This document shows positions 53,830 through 63,272 of a stretch of DNA of 64,000 nucleotides, piece by piece; within the stretch, counting starts at the first letter, position 1; each line of letters begins with the position of its first letter. The stretch spans positions 2,804,954-2,868,953 of the forward strand of contig NZ_CP059900.1 of NCBI RefSeq assembly GCF_014126825.1, in the 5' to 3' direction. The notes below the pieces were generated by a model, which was not told where the DNA came from, did not search any database, and was given only the letters and a program-made list of their open reading frames with translations. The DNA comes from Tomitella gaofuii (GTDB lineage Bacteria; Actinomycetota; Actinomycetes; Mycobacteriales; Mycobacteriaceae). The translations under genes were made by a program, and so were the position numbers.

Positions 53830-55380
53830 TCAGCCCTTCGCGAGGTCCTTCGCCGCCAAGTGCGCGAACACCATCGACGTCCCGATGGGGTTGCCCCCGC
53901 CCGGGTAGACGTACCCGCTGGGGGCGGCCATCGAGTTGCCCGCCGCATACAGTCCGCGGATCACCTCGCCGTCGGCGTTGAGCACACGCCCAACGGTGTC
54001 GGTGCGCATGCCGCCCTTCGTGCCCAGGTCGGACAGCCCGAACTGCGCAGCGTGGAACGGTCCTTCGGAGATCGGGGTCAACGGCAGTTTCCCCTCGGAG
54101 AAGGCGCGGTCGTAGGGCTCGTCGCCGCGGAGGAAGTCGTCATCGTGTCCGTTCTCGACGAAACCGTTGAAGCGCTCGACCGTGGCTGCCAGGCGATCGG
54201 CGGGCACGCCGATCTTCCCCGCCAACTCCTCAAGCGTGTCGGCGGTCTTCCACAATCCCGCGTCGACGTACTTCTCCGTCTCCTGGATCGACACGTTCGG
54301 CGCCTGCACCGGGGGGCGCTCGCCGTCGCGGTCGTCGTAGATCATCCAGAACGGCAGGGTGAGCGTACCGTCGGCGATCTGGTCCAGCGCGGCGCGGCCG
54401 AGCCTGTCGTAGGCGGCCGACTCGTTGACGAACCGCTCGCCGTCCTGGTTCACGAAGATGCCGCCGGTGAACCACAGCGCGAACGCCGAGTTGCCGTCCG
54501 GGTGGGTGAGCCCCGGCGACCACCACGCCTGGTCCATCAGGTCCGTGTCGGCGCCTGCGGCGATGCCGGCCGCGATGGCCTTGCCCTGGCTGCCTGGAGG
54601 GGCCATCGAATCGCGGGCCACGCCGGGCACGCCGTACTGCGCGCGCATCGCGTCGTTGCGCTCGAAGCCGCCCGACGCGACGATGACGCCGCGGTTCACC
54701 TTGATCGCCGTGCGCTTGCCGTCGACGGTGGCCAGCGCGCCCACCACGGCGCCGTCCTCGACCACGAACTCGTCGATGGGGGTGTTCAGCTGCGTGCGCG
54801 CGTTGGGGTACTGCTGCAGCGCCAGCAGGAACCGGCCGATCAGCGCCTGTCCGCCGATCACCTGCGGCGGCAGATCCCAGCCCAGCCAATCGGTGTCCAA
54901 CGGCGGGCGCAGCACGTCCCGCAGTGTGCCGAGCTTCTCGGGCTTGAGCGGCACCGGCATGATGTGGCGGCCCTTGGCACTGGCCTTGGGGGCCTTACCG
55001 AAGTAGTCGGGCCAGGGCAGCTCCATGAACTTCAGGTTGCTGTCCTGCTCGAGGTAGTCGATCAGGGGCGCGCCCGCGCGGACGTACGTCTCCTGCAGGT
55101 CGGCCGGGGTGCGGTCGCCCACCACCGCGCGGTAGTAGGTGAGCGCATCCTCGATGGTGTCCTCGTCGCCGTTGCGCTTGAGCACGGCGTTGGTGGGAAA
55201 CCACATGCCGCCGCCGCCCGAGTAGGAGGTGACGCCGCCGAAACGGTCGGTCGCCTCCACCAGGAGGGTCTCGAGGCCCTCGCGCGCCGCCGTGTACGCA
55301 CCGGTGACGCCGCCGCCCCCGGAGCCCACCACCAGCACGTCGCACTCGTCGTCCCACTGCACGTCTTGCTGCACCGCCAC
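53830..55380 (-). CDS. FAD-dependent oxidoreductase, 3-ketosteroid delta1-dehydrogenase-like
   Basis: Flavoprotein of 516 residues in the FAD_binding_2 (succinate dehydrogenase/fumarate reductase-like) family. The FAD motif is VLVVGSGGGGVTGAYTAAREGLETLLVE (about 15-42), followed by TDRFGGVTSYSGGGGMWFPTN. The C-terminal flavin-binding end is GLYAAGNSMAAPSGYVYPGGGNPIGTSMVFAHLAAKDLA. Those stretches, with GGMWFPTN, resemble KstD, which dehydrogenates ring A of 3-ketosteroids. The substrate could equally be another ketosteroid or aliphatic ketone. It starts on GTG. It stands alone, without steroid genes around it. Confidence 0.85.
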   Translation of the reverse strand: MAVQQDVQWDDECDVLVVGSGGGGVTGAYTAAREGLETLLVEATDRFGGVTSYSGGGGMWFPTNAVLKRNGDEDTIEDALTYYRAVVGDRTPADLQETYVRAGAPLIDYLEQDSNLKFMELPWPDYFGKAPKASAKGRHIMPVPLKPEKLGTLRDVLRPPLDTDWLGWDLPPQVIGGQALIGRFLLALQQYPNARTQLNTPIDEFVVEDGAVVGALATVDGKRTAIKVNRGVIVASGGFERNDAMRAQYGVPGVARDSMAPPGSQGKAIAAGIAAGADTDLMDQAWWSPGLTHPDGNSAFALWFTGGIFVNQDGERFVNESAAYDRLGRAALDQIADGTLTLPFWMIYDDRDGERPPVQAPNVSIQETEKYVDAGLWKTADTLEELAGKIGVPADRLAATVERFNGFVENGHDDDFLRGDEPYDRAFSEGKLPLTPISEGPFHAAQFGLSDLGTKGGMRTDTVGRVLNADGEVIRGLYAAGNSMAAPSGYVYPGGGNPIGTSMVFAHLAAKDLAKG

Positions 55381-55476
55381 TCACCCTTCGCTACGGAAAC
55401 CTCTCCCCTGGAAGGTTCCACGGGGGCGCCGACGGTGGCAGTGGCTTTTCCCGGTCACAGGGACGAGCGCGTGCGC

Positions 55477-56520
55477 TCAGCCGGCGACCGGCGCGCCCTC
55501 CGCGTGGGCCATGCCGGGCTTGGCCGACGAGCGCGGCGTGTCCAGCGCCACCCGCACCGCGCCGATCCACACCAGAGCGGCACCCATCAAGTGCAGCACC
55601 ACGACGAGTTCCGGCAGGTGCGTGAGACTCTGGAAAATCCCGATGGCGCCCTGCAGCAGGAGTACCCCCAGGAACGTCGCCACGCGCAGCCGTGCGGTCC
55701 GCGCCTGCGGCGGCAGAGCCCGCATCAGCAGGATCGCCACAGCCAGCGTGGCCGCCGCTGCGATGCCGTGCACCCAGGTGATGGCCGCCCAGTCGATGGG
55801 GATCCGGTGCACGTCGCTGCTGTCGCCGGCGTGCGGCCCGGCGCCGGTGGTGATGGTGCCCAGCACCACGACCACCGCGCTCGTCCCGAGCAGCACGCGG
55901 CCCAGCAGGTGGGGGCGGTCGCCGACGGCGACGGGCGTCGGGGCGTCCATGGCGCGCACTCGATGCCAGGTGAACACCGTCGTGGTCAGCAGAGCCGTCG
56001 CCGCGAGGAAGTGCCCGGCCACGATGTACGGGTTGAGGCCGGTGAGCACGGTGATGCCGCCGATGACGGCGTTGAGCATGACCATCCAGAACTGCGACCA
56101 GGCCAGCCTGGTGGTGATGAGGTCGTGCGGCTTCTGCAACCGCGAGGCGATGATGGCCCAGCCCACCGCGGCACTGAGCACCCACGTGAGCATGCGGTTG
56201 CCGAACTCGATGATGCCGTGCAGGCCCATCGCGGCCGTGGTGGTGAGCGAATCGTCCGTGCACGACGGCCACTCCGGGCATCCGAGACCCGATCCCGTCA
56301 CGCGCACCACGCCGCCGGTGACGATGAGCACGACGCTCATGAGCATGGCGGCCGTCGTGGCCCAGTACAGCCCTCGGCGCCCCACGGTGAAACGGTCCGC
56401 CAGCAGCGTGAACGGGGTGACGCGCGGCATCGGCAGCCACGGGCGCACCCGCGGTGCGCCCGTATCCGCGCGCTCGTCCGCCGCCGGAGACGGCCCGGGG
56501 TTCAGCGGAGTGTGGGACAT
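55477..56520 (-). CDS. ctaA: Heme A synthase (COX15/CtaA family)
   Basis: Membrane enzyme oxidising heme O to heme A for aa3-type cytochrome oxidase. 347 residues with eight predicted helices. The conserved His-bearing stretches are seen: GLHGIIEFGNRMLTWV, GHFLAATALLTTTVF, TWVHGIAAAATLAVAI and VLHLMGAALVW. An extracytoplasmic Cys pair lies in GSGLGCPEWPSC. The N-terminal 40 residues are Pro-rich and cytoplasmic. Start: ATG 56520 or the GTG three codons earlier (56529); the ribosome site is weak for both. The neighbouring ctaB and oxidase genes are not in the window. Confidence 0.94.
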   Translation of the reverse strand: MSHTPLNPGPSPAADERADTGAPRVRPWLPMPRVTPFTLLADRFTVGRRGLYWATTAAMLMSVVLIVTGGVVRVTGSGLGCPEWPSCTDDSLTTTAAMGLHGIIEFGNRMLTWVLSAAVGWAIIASRLQKPHDLITTRLAWSQFWMVMLNAVIGGITVLTGLNPYIVAGHFLAATALLTTTVFTWHRVRAMDAPTPVAVGDRPHLLGRVLLGTSAVVVVLGTITTGAGPHAGDSSDVHRIPIDWAAITWVHGIAAAATLAVAILLMRALPPQARTARLRVATFLGVLLLQGAIGIFQSLTHLPELVVVLHLMGAALVWIGAVRVALDTPRSSAKPGMAHAEGAPVAG

Positions 56521-56613
56521 GTGCGGCACGACCTTTCCTGCGCAGTGGCCGGGGCCGAGTCTATCGGCCGCCGCCCCTCGCGCGGCCGGGAGCCGCCTCC
56601 GGGGAGAGCGTCG

Positions 56614-57522
56614 TCACAGGCCGGCCCGCATCCAGGTGCCGCGCGGCGCGAAGTGCCGCACGATGCCCTCCTGCACCACGGTGGCCTGCGTGGTGCCGTC
56701 CGGGGCGAAGAACGTTCCGGTGCCGGTGCCCCGCGAACCCGCCGCCACCGGAGACGTGCTGGCGTAGAGCAGCCACCGGTCGAACCGGACGGGCCGGTGG
56801 AACCACAGCGAGTGGTTGAGAGTGGCGGCCAGGACGCGGTCGATGCCCCAGGACAGTCCGTGGCCGGTGAGGATCGTGTCCAGCACCGTCATATCGGACG
56901 CGTAGGCCAGCAGCGCCGCGTGCAGGAGCGGATCGGCGGGCAGCTCCCCCGCCGGGCGCATCCACACGTGGTTCTCGGTGCGCGCCTCGCCCGTGTCCTT
57001 CTGCACCCACGGCGGGTCGTGGGCGTAACGGAGATCGACGGGATGCAGCGCGCCGGAGAACGCGGCCAGCGGCTTCTCGAAACCGCGCAGCGACTCGTCG
57101 AACACCGGCAGGCCCTCCGGCGGGGGAACCTCGGGCGGCACCCGGCCGTGCTCGAGGCCGTCCGCGGGCCCGGCGAACGCCGCAAGCATCGTGCACACCA
57201 GCGCGCCGTCCTGGGTGACGTCCACCCGCCGGTTGGCGAACCCGCGGCCGTCGCGCAGTCGCACCACCATGAAGTCGAGGTCACGCCGCGGGTCGCCGCC
57301 GCGGATGAAGTGGGTCTGCGCGGAGTGCACGTCCCGGCCGCCGTCCACCGTGCGCCCCGCGGCCACCAGCGACTGCGCCAACAGCTGACCGCCGAAGGTA
57401 CGGCTGAAGGTGGTGCGTTCCGGGTGGCTGCCGACGAAGCGCTCGGCGCCGACCCGTTCGAGGTCCAGCAGCGCCAGGACTGCGGGCAGATCGTCTTCGC
57501 GGCCCGGCGGCGCCGTCACCAC
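56614..57522 (-). CDS. Acyl-CoA thioesterase II (TesB family)
   Basis: Double hot-dog thioesterase hydrolysing acyl-CoA esters, 302 residues. The N-terminal hot dog contains RTFGGQLLAQSLVAAGRTV and SAQTHFIRGGDPRRDLDFMVVRLRDGRGFANRRV; the C-terminal one contains DMTVLDTILTGHG, SLNHSLWFH-type ATLNHSLWFHRPVRFDRWLLY and the final GIVRHF. The Asp of DMTVLD and the polar residues around HSLWFH form the catalytic site in TesB. The GTG at 57522 is chosen; it lies four bases after the pyk stop, so the genes are coupled. The pyk-tesB order matches mycobacteria. Confidence 0.93.
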   Translation of the reverse strand: MVTAPPGREDDLPAVLALLDLERVGAERFVGSHPERTTFSRTFGGQLLAQSLVAAGRTVDGGRDVHSAQTHFIRGGDPRRDLDFMVVRLRDGRGFANRRVDVTQDGALVCTMLAAFAGPADGLEHGRVPPEVPPPEGLPVFDESLRGFEKPLAAFSGALHPVDLRYAHDPPWVQKDTGEARTENHVWMRPAGELPADPLLHAALLAYASDMTVLDTILTGHGLSWGIDRVLAATLNHSLWFHRPVRFDRWLLYASTSPVAAGSRGTGTGTFFAPDGTTQATVVQEGIVRHFAPRGTWMRAGL

Positions 57523-57526
57523 GGGG

Positions 57527-58945
57527 TCAGCGGTCCTCGGTGCCGATGCGGTGCACGTGCACCATGTTGGTCGACCCCACCGTGTGCGGCGGCGACCCGG
57601 CCACGATGACGACCACGTCACCCCGCTCGTAGCGCTCGAGCCCCAGCAGCGCGCGGTCCACCTGATGCATCATCTCGTCGGTGGACTCGACCTTGTCCAC
57701 CAGCACCGACTCGGTGCCCCACGACAGCGTGAGCTGGTTGTAGACGTCCTGCAGCGGCGTGAAGGCCAGGATGGGCAGCCAGGTGTGCAGCCGGGAGACG
57801 CGCCGCACCGTGTCGCCGGACTGGGTGAACGCGGCGAGCGCGGCCACGTCCAGGCGCTCGCCGATCTCGCGGGCCGCGTCGGTGATCACGCCCCGCTTGG
57901 TGCGCGGCGCGTGCGTGAGCGGGGGGACGTCCACCGAGTCCGCCTCCACCGCCGCGATGATCCGCCCCATCGCCTGTACCGCCTCGATGGGGTACTTGCC
58001 CACGGACGTCTCGCCCGAGAGCATCACCGCATCCGCCCCGTCGAGCACCGCATTGGCCACGTCCGACGCCTCGGCACGGGTGGGACGGGCGTTCTCCATC
58101 ATCGAATCGAGCATCTGGGTGGCGACGATGACGGGCCGGGCGTTCTCACGGGCCACCTGGATGGCACGCTTCTGGACCAGCGGCACCTCCTCCATCGGCA
58201 GCTCCACGCCCAGGTCGCCTCGGGCCACCATGACCGCGTCGAACGCGAGCACGATCGCCTCGAGATCCTCGATGGCCTCGGGCTTCTCCAGCTTGGCGAT
58301 GACGGGGACTGTACGCCCCACCCGGTCCATCACCTCACGGACCAGGTCCACGTCCGACGGCGCGCGCACGAACGACAGTGCGATGAAGTCGACGCCCATG
58401 TTCAGCGCGAACTCGCAGTCGGCCACGTCCTTCTCCGACATCGCGGGCACCGACACGTTCATGCCCGGAAGCGACACGCCCTTGTGGTTGCTCACCGGCC
58501 CGCCCTCGACCACCTCGCAGACGACGTCGTCGCCGTCGACCTCGGTGACCACGAGCGCGACCTTGCCGTCGTCGACCAGCAGTCGGTCGCCCGCCACCGC
58601 GTCCTGCGCCAGCCCCTTGTAGGTGGTGGAGACGCGGTCGTGCGTCCCCTCGACGTCCTCCACCGTGATGCGCACGGTCTCGCCCGTGTTCCACACCGTC
58701 GCGCCGTCGGTGAACCGGCCGAGGCGGATCTTGGGCCCCTGCAGGTCGGCGAGGATGCCCACCGGGCGGCCGGCCTTCGTCGCCGCCGCGCGCACACGCT
58801 GGAACGCCACCTCGTGGTCGGCGTGATCGCCGTGGCTGAAGTTGAGCCGGGCGACGTTCATGCCCGCCGCGACCAGCGCGTCGAGCTGCTCAGGCGAGGA
58901 GGTTGCGGGGCCGAGGGTGCAAACAATCTTTGCGCGTCGTGTCAC
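57527..58945 (-). CDS. pyk: Pyruvate kinase
   Basis: Glycolytic enzyme converting phosphoenolpyruvate and ADP to pyruvate and ATP. Active-site features: TRRAKIVCTLGPATS at the N terminus, NFSHGDHADH, the catalytic Lys in VPVIAKLEKPEAIEDL, metal-binding MVARGDLGVELP, and MLSGETSVGKYP. The C-terminal allosteric domain is present. Starting at the GTG 58945 gives 472 residues, the same length as the mycobacterial enzyme; TAGGGT ends 7 bases upstream, and no ribosome site precedes it. An in-frame GTG three codons earlier lies inside that spacer and is rejected. Confidence 0.96.
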   Translation of the reverse strand: MTRRAKIVCTLGPATSSPEQLDALVAAGMNVARLNFSHGDHADHEVAFQRVRAAATKAGRPVGILADLQGPKIRLGRFTDGATVWNTGETVRITVEDVEGTHDRVSTTYKGLAQDAVAGDRLLVDDGKVALVVTEVDGDDVVCEVVEGGPVSNHKGVSLPGMNVSVPAMSEKDVADCEFALNMGVDFIALSFVRAPSDVDLVREVMDRVGRTVPVIAKLEKPEAIEDLEAIVLAFDAVMVARGDLGVELPMEEVPLVQKRAIQVARENARPVIVATQMLDSMMENARPTRAEASDVANAVLDGADAVMLSGETSVGKYPIEAVQAMGRIIAAVEADSVDVPPLTHAPRTKRGVITDAAREIGERLDVAALAAFTQSGDTVRRVSRLHTWLPILAFTPLQDVYNQLTLSWGTESVLVDKVESTDEMMHQVDRALLGLERYERGDVVVIVAGSPPHTVGSTNMVHVHRIGTEDR

Positions 58946-58952
58946 ACCCACC

Positions 58953-58958
58953 ACCCTA
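58953..58958 (-). promoter_or_regulatory. pyk -10 element (leaderless)
   Basis: On the minus strand TAGGGT ends 7 bases before the pyk GTG at 58945. Its position sets the start of pyk. Confidence 0.5.
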
Positions 58959-59050
58959 ATGGGTCACCGGTACCGCGCGGCTACCGCACGACGGGCCGGA
59001 GGCCCGCCGGGACGGCCGGCCGCGACCCTCCCCGGCACCGCGGCCACCGG

Positions 59051-60028
59051 TCAATCGCGCAGCGGGCGCCCCTGGGAGTCCGGCACGTTGCCCATGAGGA
59101 TGAGGATGCCGTCGATCAGCGGCCACAGCGCGCCGATGCCGCACGTGAACACGCTGACCAACAGCTGCGCCACGCCCATGCCGTTGTCGCCGAGGTAGAA
59201 GCGGCCCGCGCCGGTCCAGCCGACGAAGATCTGCAGCAGACCGGCCACCAGCTTCTGCTTGTCCGAGTAGGCCTCGCCCGTGACGGGGTGACGGCCGAAG
59301 GGCGCCGCCGGGTCCGGCGCCCACATTCCCGGCCCGTACGCCGGCCAGGACCCTGCTGCCCCGTATCCTGCCGACCCGTACCCCGCGTTCCCATACGCCC
59401 CGGGCGCATACCCGGGGCCCTGGCCGGACGGCCCGTCGACCGGGGGCCCGTAGCCCGGGTGGCCGTAGGCGCCGCCTGGCGGCGGGGGCTGCATGCCCGG
59501 AGGTGGCGGCGGCGGGGGCATGCCCGGGCCGGGCCACGGCGCGCCCGCGTCGTGGCGGGTCGCCTCGTCTGCGATGGGATCCGAGTAGTCGGGCTCCGCG
59601 GTGTCGGCCTCGGGGTCCACGGGCGCCGATTCGGCGGCCTCGACCGCGTCGGCCTCGTACCGGGCCGTCTCCCCGTAGGAGGTGCCGAACGGGGTGGCGT
59701 CCGACTCGTACAGCGGCGCGCTGCCCCATCCGGGACCGCTCCCGGCGCCGGCCTGGGTGGTCCAGCCGGGGCCGGGCGATTCCTTCCGGATGGTCCACGC
59801 CTCGTCGGCGTCGTACCCCGTTGCCGGACCGTCGGAGCCGGCCCCGCCCGAGTCCGCGGCGTCCTGACCGAAGGCGGTGTCGTCGTACGGCGATCCGCGG
59901 CGGCCGAGCGCGTCCAGGTCGGCGGTATCGCCGGTGCCCGGGGCGTCGTCGCCGTAGGAACCGCGTGCGCCGCCGGATGCGCCCGGTGCGTCGTCGTCCG
60001 ATCGGTCCTGCGGTCCGGTGTCCGTCAT
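59051..60028 (-). CDS. TM2-domain membrane protein with long disordered N terminus
   Basis: 325 residues. The last 75 form a TM2 domain: KQKLVAGLLQIFVGWTGAGRFYLGDNGMGVAQLLVSVFTCGIGALWPLIDGILIL, two helices with the conserved GxGRFYLG and DGI motifs. The preceding 245 residues are acidic and then Pro/Gly/Tyr-rich (GMPPPPPPPGM, repeated PGYG/AGYG), probably disordered and cytoplasmic. The gene overlaps lgt by four bases and lies between lgt and pyk, a position common in Mycobacteriales. Function unknown. Confidence 0.9.
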   Translation of the reverse strand: MTDTGPQDRSDDDAPGASGGARGSYGDDAPGTGDTADLDALGRRGSPYDDTAFGQDAADSGGAGSDGPATGYDADEAWTIRKESPGPGWTTQAGAGSGPGWGSAPLYESDATPFGTSYGETARYEADAVEAAESAPVDPEADTAEPDYSDPIADEATRHDAGAPWPGPGMPPPPPPPGMQPPPPGGAYGHPGYGPPVDGPSGQGPGYAPGAYGNAGYGSAGYGAAGSWPAYGPGMWAPDPAAPFGRHPVTGEAYSDKQKLVAGLLQIFVGWTGAGRFYLGDNGMGVAQLLVSVFTCGIGALWPLIDGILILMGNVPDSQGRPLRD

Positions 60029-61074
60029 TGCGCACCCCCGTGCGTGTCGGCTTCGTCAGTACTGCCCTGCAGCGTCTCGATGCGTCCGCCGCCCGATCCG
60101 CCCGCGCCGGACCCGCCGTCATCGGGGCCCGCGTCATCGGCGTCGCCCGCCTCATGGTCCGTGCCGACGCCGCCGCGGCCGGCGGACTCGGCGGCGATCT
60201 CCTCGCGCGCCGCCCGTGAGAGCAGGTCGTGCGGGTTCTCCCGGCCCCGCCGCGCCCACATGAAGTACGCGACGGCGAGGACGAAGACGACGGCGGAGGT
60301 GATCGAGTTGATCCGGACGCCGAGCACGTGCGTGGCGTGGTCGTCGCGCAGCAGCTCGATCCAGAACCGCCCGAAGCAGTATCCCGCCACGTACAGGGCG
60401 AACAGCCTGCCGTGGCCGATGACGAACTTGCGGTCGATCCACACCAACGCAAGCACGACGAGCACGTTCCAGATGAGCTCGTAGAGGAAGGTCGGCTGCA
60501 CCACGGCGATGACGTTGCCGTTGGAGACGCCGTCGAGCATGTCGATATGCCCGTCGCGCACCCGCTCGGTGATCTCCAGCCCCCAGGGCATCGAGGTGGG
60601 GCGGCCGTACAGCTCTTCGTTGAAGTAATTGCCGATGCGCCCGATGCCCTGCGCCAGCAGGATCCCCGGCGCGATCGCGTCGCCGAAGGCCGGCAGCGGG
60701 ATCCCGCGCACCCGGCACCCGATCCAGGCGCCCAGCGCGCCGAGCGCGACAGCGCCCCAGATGCCGAGGCCGCCGTCCCAGATCTTGAGCGCATCGATGG
60801 GCTGTGCGGTGGCGTCCGCGCCGAAGTAGGTGCTCCAGTCCGTGAGCACGTGGTACAGCCGCCCGCCGATGAGCCCGAACGGCACCGCCCAGATGGCGAT
60901 GTCGAACACCGTGCCCTTCTCGCCGCCGCGGGCGACCCAGCGGCGGTCGCCCCACACGATGGCGATGATGATGCCGATGATGATGCAGATGGCGTAGGCG
61001 CGGATGGCGACGGGACCGACGTACCAGACGCCCTGGGGCGGACTGGGGAATGAGGCGAGAAGGGTTGTCGTCAC
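60025..61074 (-). CDS. lgt: Prolipoprotein diacylglyceryl transferase
   Basis: Membrane enzyme adding diacylglyceryl to the lipobox cysteine of pre-lipoproteins. Seven predicted helices. The signature QGIGRIGNYFNEELYGRPT holds the conserved Arg-Asn-Glu, and HGR in VIGHGRLFALYVAGYCFGRF is the second signature. Length 349 residues, with an acidic Gly/Asp-rich cytoplasmic tail (about 280-349) common in actinobacteria. The ATG overlaps the trpA stop by four bases. Its substrates in this window include the two lipoproteins at 28.6 and 39.5 kb. Confidence 0.96.
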   Translation of the reverse strand: MTTTLLASFPSPPQGVWYVGPVAIRAYAICIIIGIIIAIVWGDRRWVARGGEKGTVFDIAIWAVPFGLIGGRLYHVLTDWSTYFGADATAQPIDALKIWDGGLGIWGAVALGALGAWIGCRVRGIPLPAFGDAIAPGILLAQGIGRIGNYFNEELYGRPTSMPWGLEITERVRDGHIDMLDGVSNGNVIAVVQPTFLYELIWNVLVVLALVWIDRKFVIGHGRLFALYVAGYCFGRFWIELLRDDHATHVLGVRINSITSAVVFVLAVAYFMWARRGRENPHDLLSRAAREEIAAESAGRGGVGTDHEAGDADDAGPDDGGSGAGGSGGGRIETLQGSTDEADTHGGAQ

Positions 61075-61868
61075 GGTGCCACGGTAGCCGAACGCACGCC
61101 CTCGGCGAGTTCACGCGTGAGCGCCTCCACCGCCGCAGGCCCCTCCGGCACGCGCGCCACCAGCGCCGACCCGACGATGACGGCGTCGGCGAATCCGGCG
61201 ATCTGCGCGGCCTGTTCCCGGGAACGCACGCCGAGGCCCACGCCGACGGGGATGTCGGAGTGCTCCTTGACCCGCGCGACGAGCCGGGGCGCGGCCGTCG
61301 ACACCGCGTCGCGCGCGCCGGTGACCCCCATAGTGGAGGTGGCGTAGACGAAGCCCCGGCTGGCCTCGACGGTGCGCGCCAGACGCTCCTCGGTGGAGGA
61401 GGGCGCCACGAGGAAGGTGCGGCCGAGCCCGGTCGCGTCGGACGCCGCGATCCACTCGTCCGCCTCGTCGGGGATGAGGTCCGGCGTGATGATGCCGAGC
61501 CCGCCGGCCGAGGCCAGATCACGCGCGAAGGCGTCGACCCCGTAGTGCAGCACCAGGTTCCAGTAGGTCATCACCACGGCGTTGCCGCCCGCCGCGACGA
61601 TCTTCTCGATCACGCGCAGGGTGTCGCGGACCCGGAAACCCGCCTCCAACGCCGTGGTGGCGGCACGCTGGATGGTGGGGCCGTCCATGACCGGGTCCGA
61701 GTACGGTACGCCCACTTCGATGAGATCCGTCCCGCCGTCGATGAGCGCCCGGAACGCGTCGACCGACCCGTCCACCGTGGGGTATCCGGCGGGCAGGTAT
61801 CCCACCAGCGCCGCCCTGCCCTCCGCGCGGCACGTCCCGAAAACGCCGCGCAGTGTCGCCTCGCTCAC
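61071..61868 (-). CDS. trpA: Tryptophan synthase alpha chain
   Basis: Cleaves indole-3-glycerol phosphate to indole and glyceraldehyde-3-phosphate. The TIM-barrel shows catalytic Glu in [20 protein letters not shown] (Glu with the following DP-DGP), [23 protein letters not shown], and the phosphate-binding [16 protein letters not shown] and [10 protein letters not shown]. Length 265 residues is normal. It overlaps trpB and lgt by four bases on either side. Confidence 0.97.
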   Translation of the reverse strand: MSEATLRGVFGTCRAEGRAALVGYLPAGYPTVDGSVDAFRALIDGGTDLIEVGVPYSDPVMDGPTIQRAATTALEAGFRVRDTLRVIEKIVAAGGNAVVMTYWNLVLHYGVDAFARDLASAGGLGIITPDLIPDEADEWIAASDATGLGRTFLVAPSSTEERLARTVEASRGFVYATSTMGVTGARDAVSTAAPRLVARVKEHSDIPVGVGLGVRSREQAAQIAGFADAVIVGSALVARVPEGPAAVEALTRELAEGVRSATVAP

Positions 61869-63187
61869 TTCGTTCCTCCCTGTGCGGCGTCCGCCGCACC
61901 GTCTTCCGCCTCGTCGTCTGCGCCGGGGAGCATGCCGAACCAGCGCGCCGCGGTGTCCACGTCCTTGTCGCCGCGCCCGGAGATGTTCACGAGCACGGTC
62001 GCGTCCGGTCCCAGCTCGCGTCCGAGCGCGAGCGCGCCGGCCACCGCGTGCGCGGACTCGATGGCGGGGATGATGCCCTCGGTCTCCGAGAGGGTCCGGA
62101 ACGCCTCCATGGCCTCGGTGTCGGTGACCGGCCGGTACTCGGCCCGGCCGATGTCGTTGAGCAGCGAATGCTCCGGGCCCACCCCCGGGTAGTCGAGACC
62201 CGCGGAGATCGAATGCGATTCGATGGTCTGGCCGTCGTCGTCCTGCAGCAGGTAGGAGAACGCGCCGTGCAGAGCGCCCGGCGACCCGCCGGTGATCGTG
62301 GAGGCATGCCTGCCGGTCTCCACGCCGTCGCCGCCCGCCTCGAGTCCGACGAGCCGGACCGCGGGGTCGTCGAGGAACGCGTGGAAGATGCCGATGGCGT
62401 TGGAACCGCCGCCCACGCAGGCCGCCACGGCGTCCGGGAGCCGGCCCGTCATCTCCAGGACCTGGGCACGGGCCTCGAGCCCGATGATGCGCTGGAAGTC
62501 GCGCACCATCACGGGGAACGGGTGCGGCCCGGCGACGGTGCCGAAGCAGTAGTAGGTGTCGTGCGCGTTGGTCACCCAGTCACGCAAGGCCTCGTTGATC
62601 GCGTCTTTGAGGGTGCGCGAGCCGGTGAGCGCGGGGACGACCTCCGCCCCCAGCAGGCGCATGCGGGCGACGTTGAGCGCCTGGCGCTCGGTGTCCACCT
62701 CGCCCATGTAGACGACGCATTCGAGGCCCAGCAGCGCGCACGCGGTGGCGGTGGCGACGCCGTGCTGTCCCGCACCGGTCTCCGCGATCACGCGCGTCTT
62801 GCCCATCCGCTTGGCCAACAGCGCCTGGCCGAGGACGTTGTTGATCTTGTGCGAGCCCGTGTGGTTGAGGTCCTCCCGCTTGAGCAGCATCCGGGCGCCG
62901 CCCGCGTGCTCGGAGAGCCGCCGCGCGTCGTACACCGGCGACGGGCGGCCCGTGTAGTGGCGCTGGAGCCGGTCGAGCTCGCTGAGGAAGCCGGGATCCA
63001 GGCGGGCCTTGCCGTACTCCGCGGTGACCTCTTCGATGACCGCCATGAGGGCCTCGGGCACGTACCGGCCGCCGTAGGCGCCGAAGTGCCCGCCCTCGTC
63101 GGGCTCGTGGGAGGTGCCGGCGAGTCCGGCGCTGGCCTGCGGCACGGCCGTTCCGCCGCCGTCGAAGCTGCGATCGTCGAAAGTCAC
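61865..63187 (-). CDS. trpB: Tryptophan synthase beta chain
   Basis: PLP enzyme joining indole and serine to tryptophan. The PLP lysine is in [20 protein letters not shown]; catalytic Glu is in [13 protein letters not shown]; the phosphate-binding loop is [10 protein letters not shown]; a late Gly-rich stretch is [11 protein letters not shown]. Length 440 residues, slightly long because of a variable N terminus (about 1-35) and an Asp/Ala-rich C terminus. The GTG at 63187 lacks a ribosome site but has CATACT ending six bases upstream. Hence trpB may also be read from its own leaderless promoter, separately from trpC. Confidence 0.97.
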   Translation of the reverse strand: MTFDDRSFDGGGTAVPQASAGLAGTSHEPDEGGHFGAYGGRYVPEALMAVIEEVTAEYGKARLDPGFLSELDRLQRHYTGRPSPVYDARRLSEHAGGARMLLKREDLNHTGSHKINNVLGQALLAKRMGKTRVIAETGAGQHGVATATACALLGLECVVYMGEVDTERQALNVARMRLLGAEVVPALTGSRTLKDAINEALRDWVTNAHDTYYCFGTVAGPHPFPVMVRDFQRIIGLEARAQVLEMTGRLPDAVAACVGGGSNAIGIFHAFLDDPAVRLVGLEAGGDGVETGRHASTITGGSPGALHGAFSYLLQDDDGQTIESHSISAGLDYPGVGPEHSLLNDIGRAEYRPVTDTEAMEAFRTLSETEGIIPAIESAHAVAGALALGRELGPDATVLVNISGRGDKDVDTAARWFGMLPGADDEAEDGAADAAQGGTK

Positions 63188-63193
63188 GCCTCA

Positions 63194-63199
63194 AGTATG
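63194..63199 (-). promoter_or_regulatory. Internal trp operon promoter before trpB
   Basis: On the minus strand CATACT, identical to the argC hexamer, ends six bases before the trpB GTG within the 85-base trpC-trpB gap. Confidence 0.45.
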
Positions 63200-63272
63200 C
63201 CTGCGGCCTCCGGCACATCGCCGGGAGGGAGGGGGCACCGCCGCGGGCACCACGGCGCCCGGGCGGGGGCCG

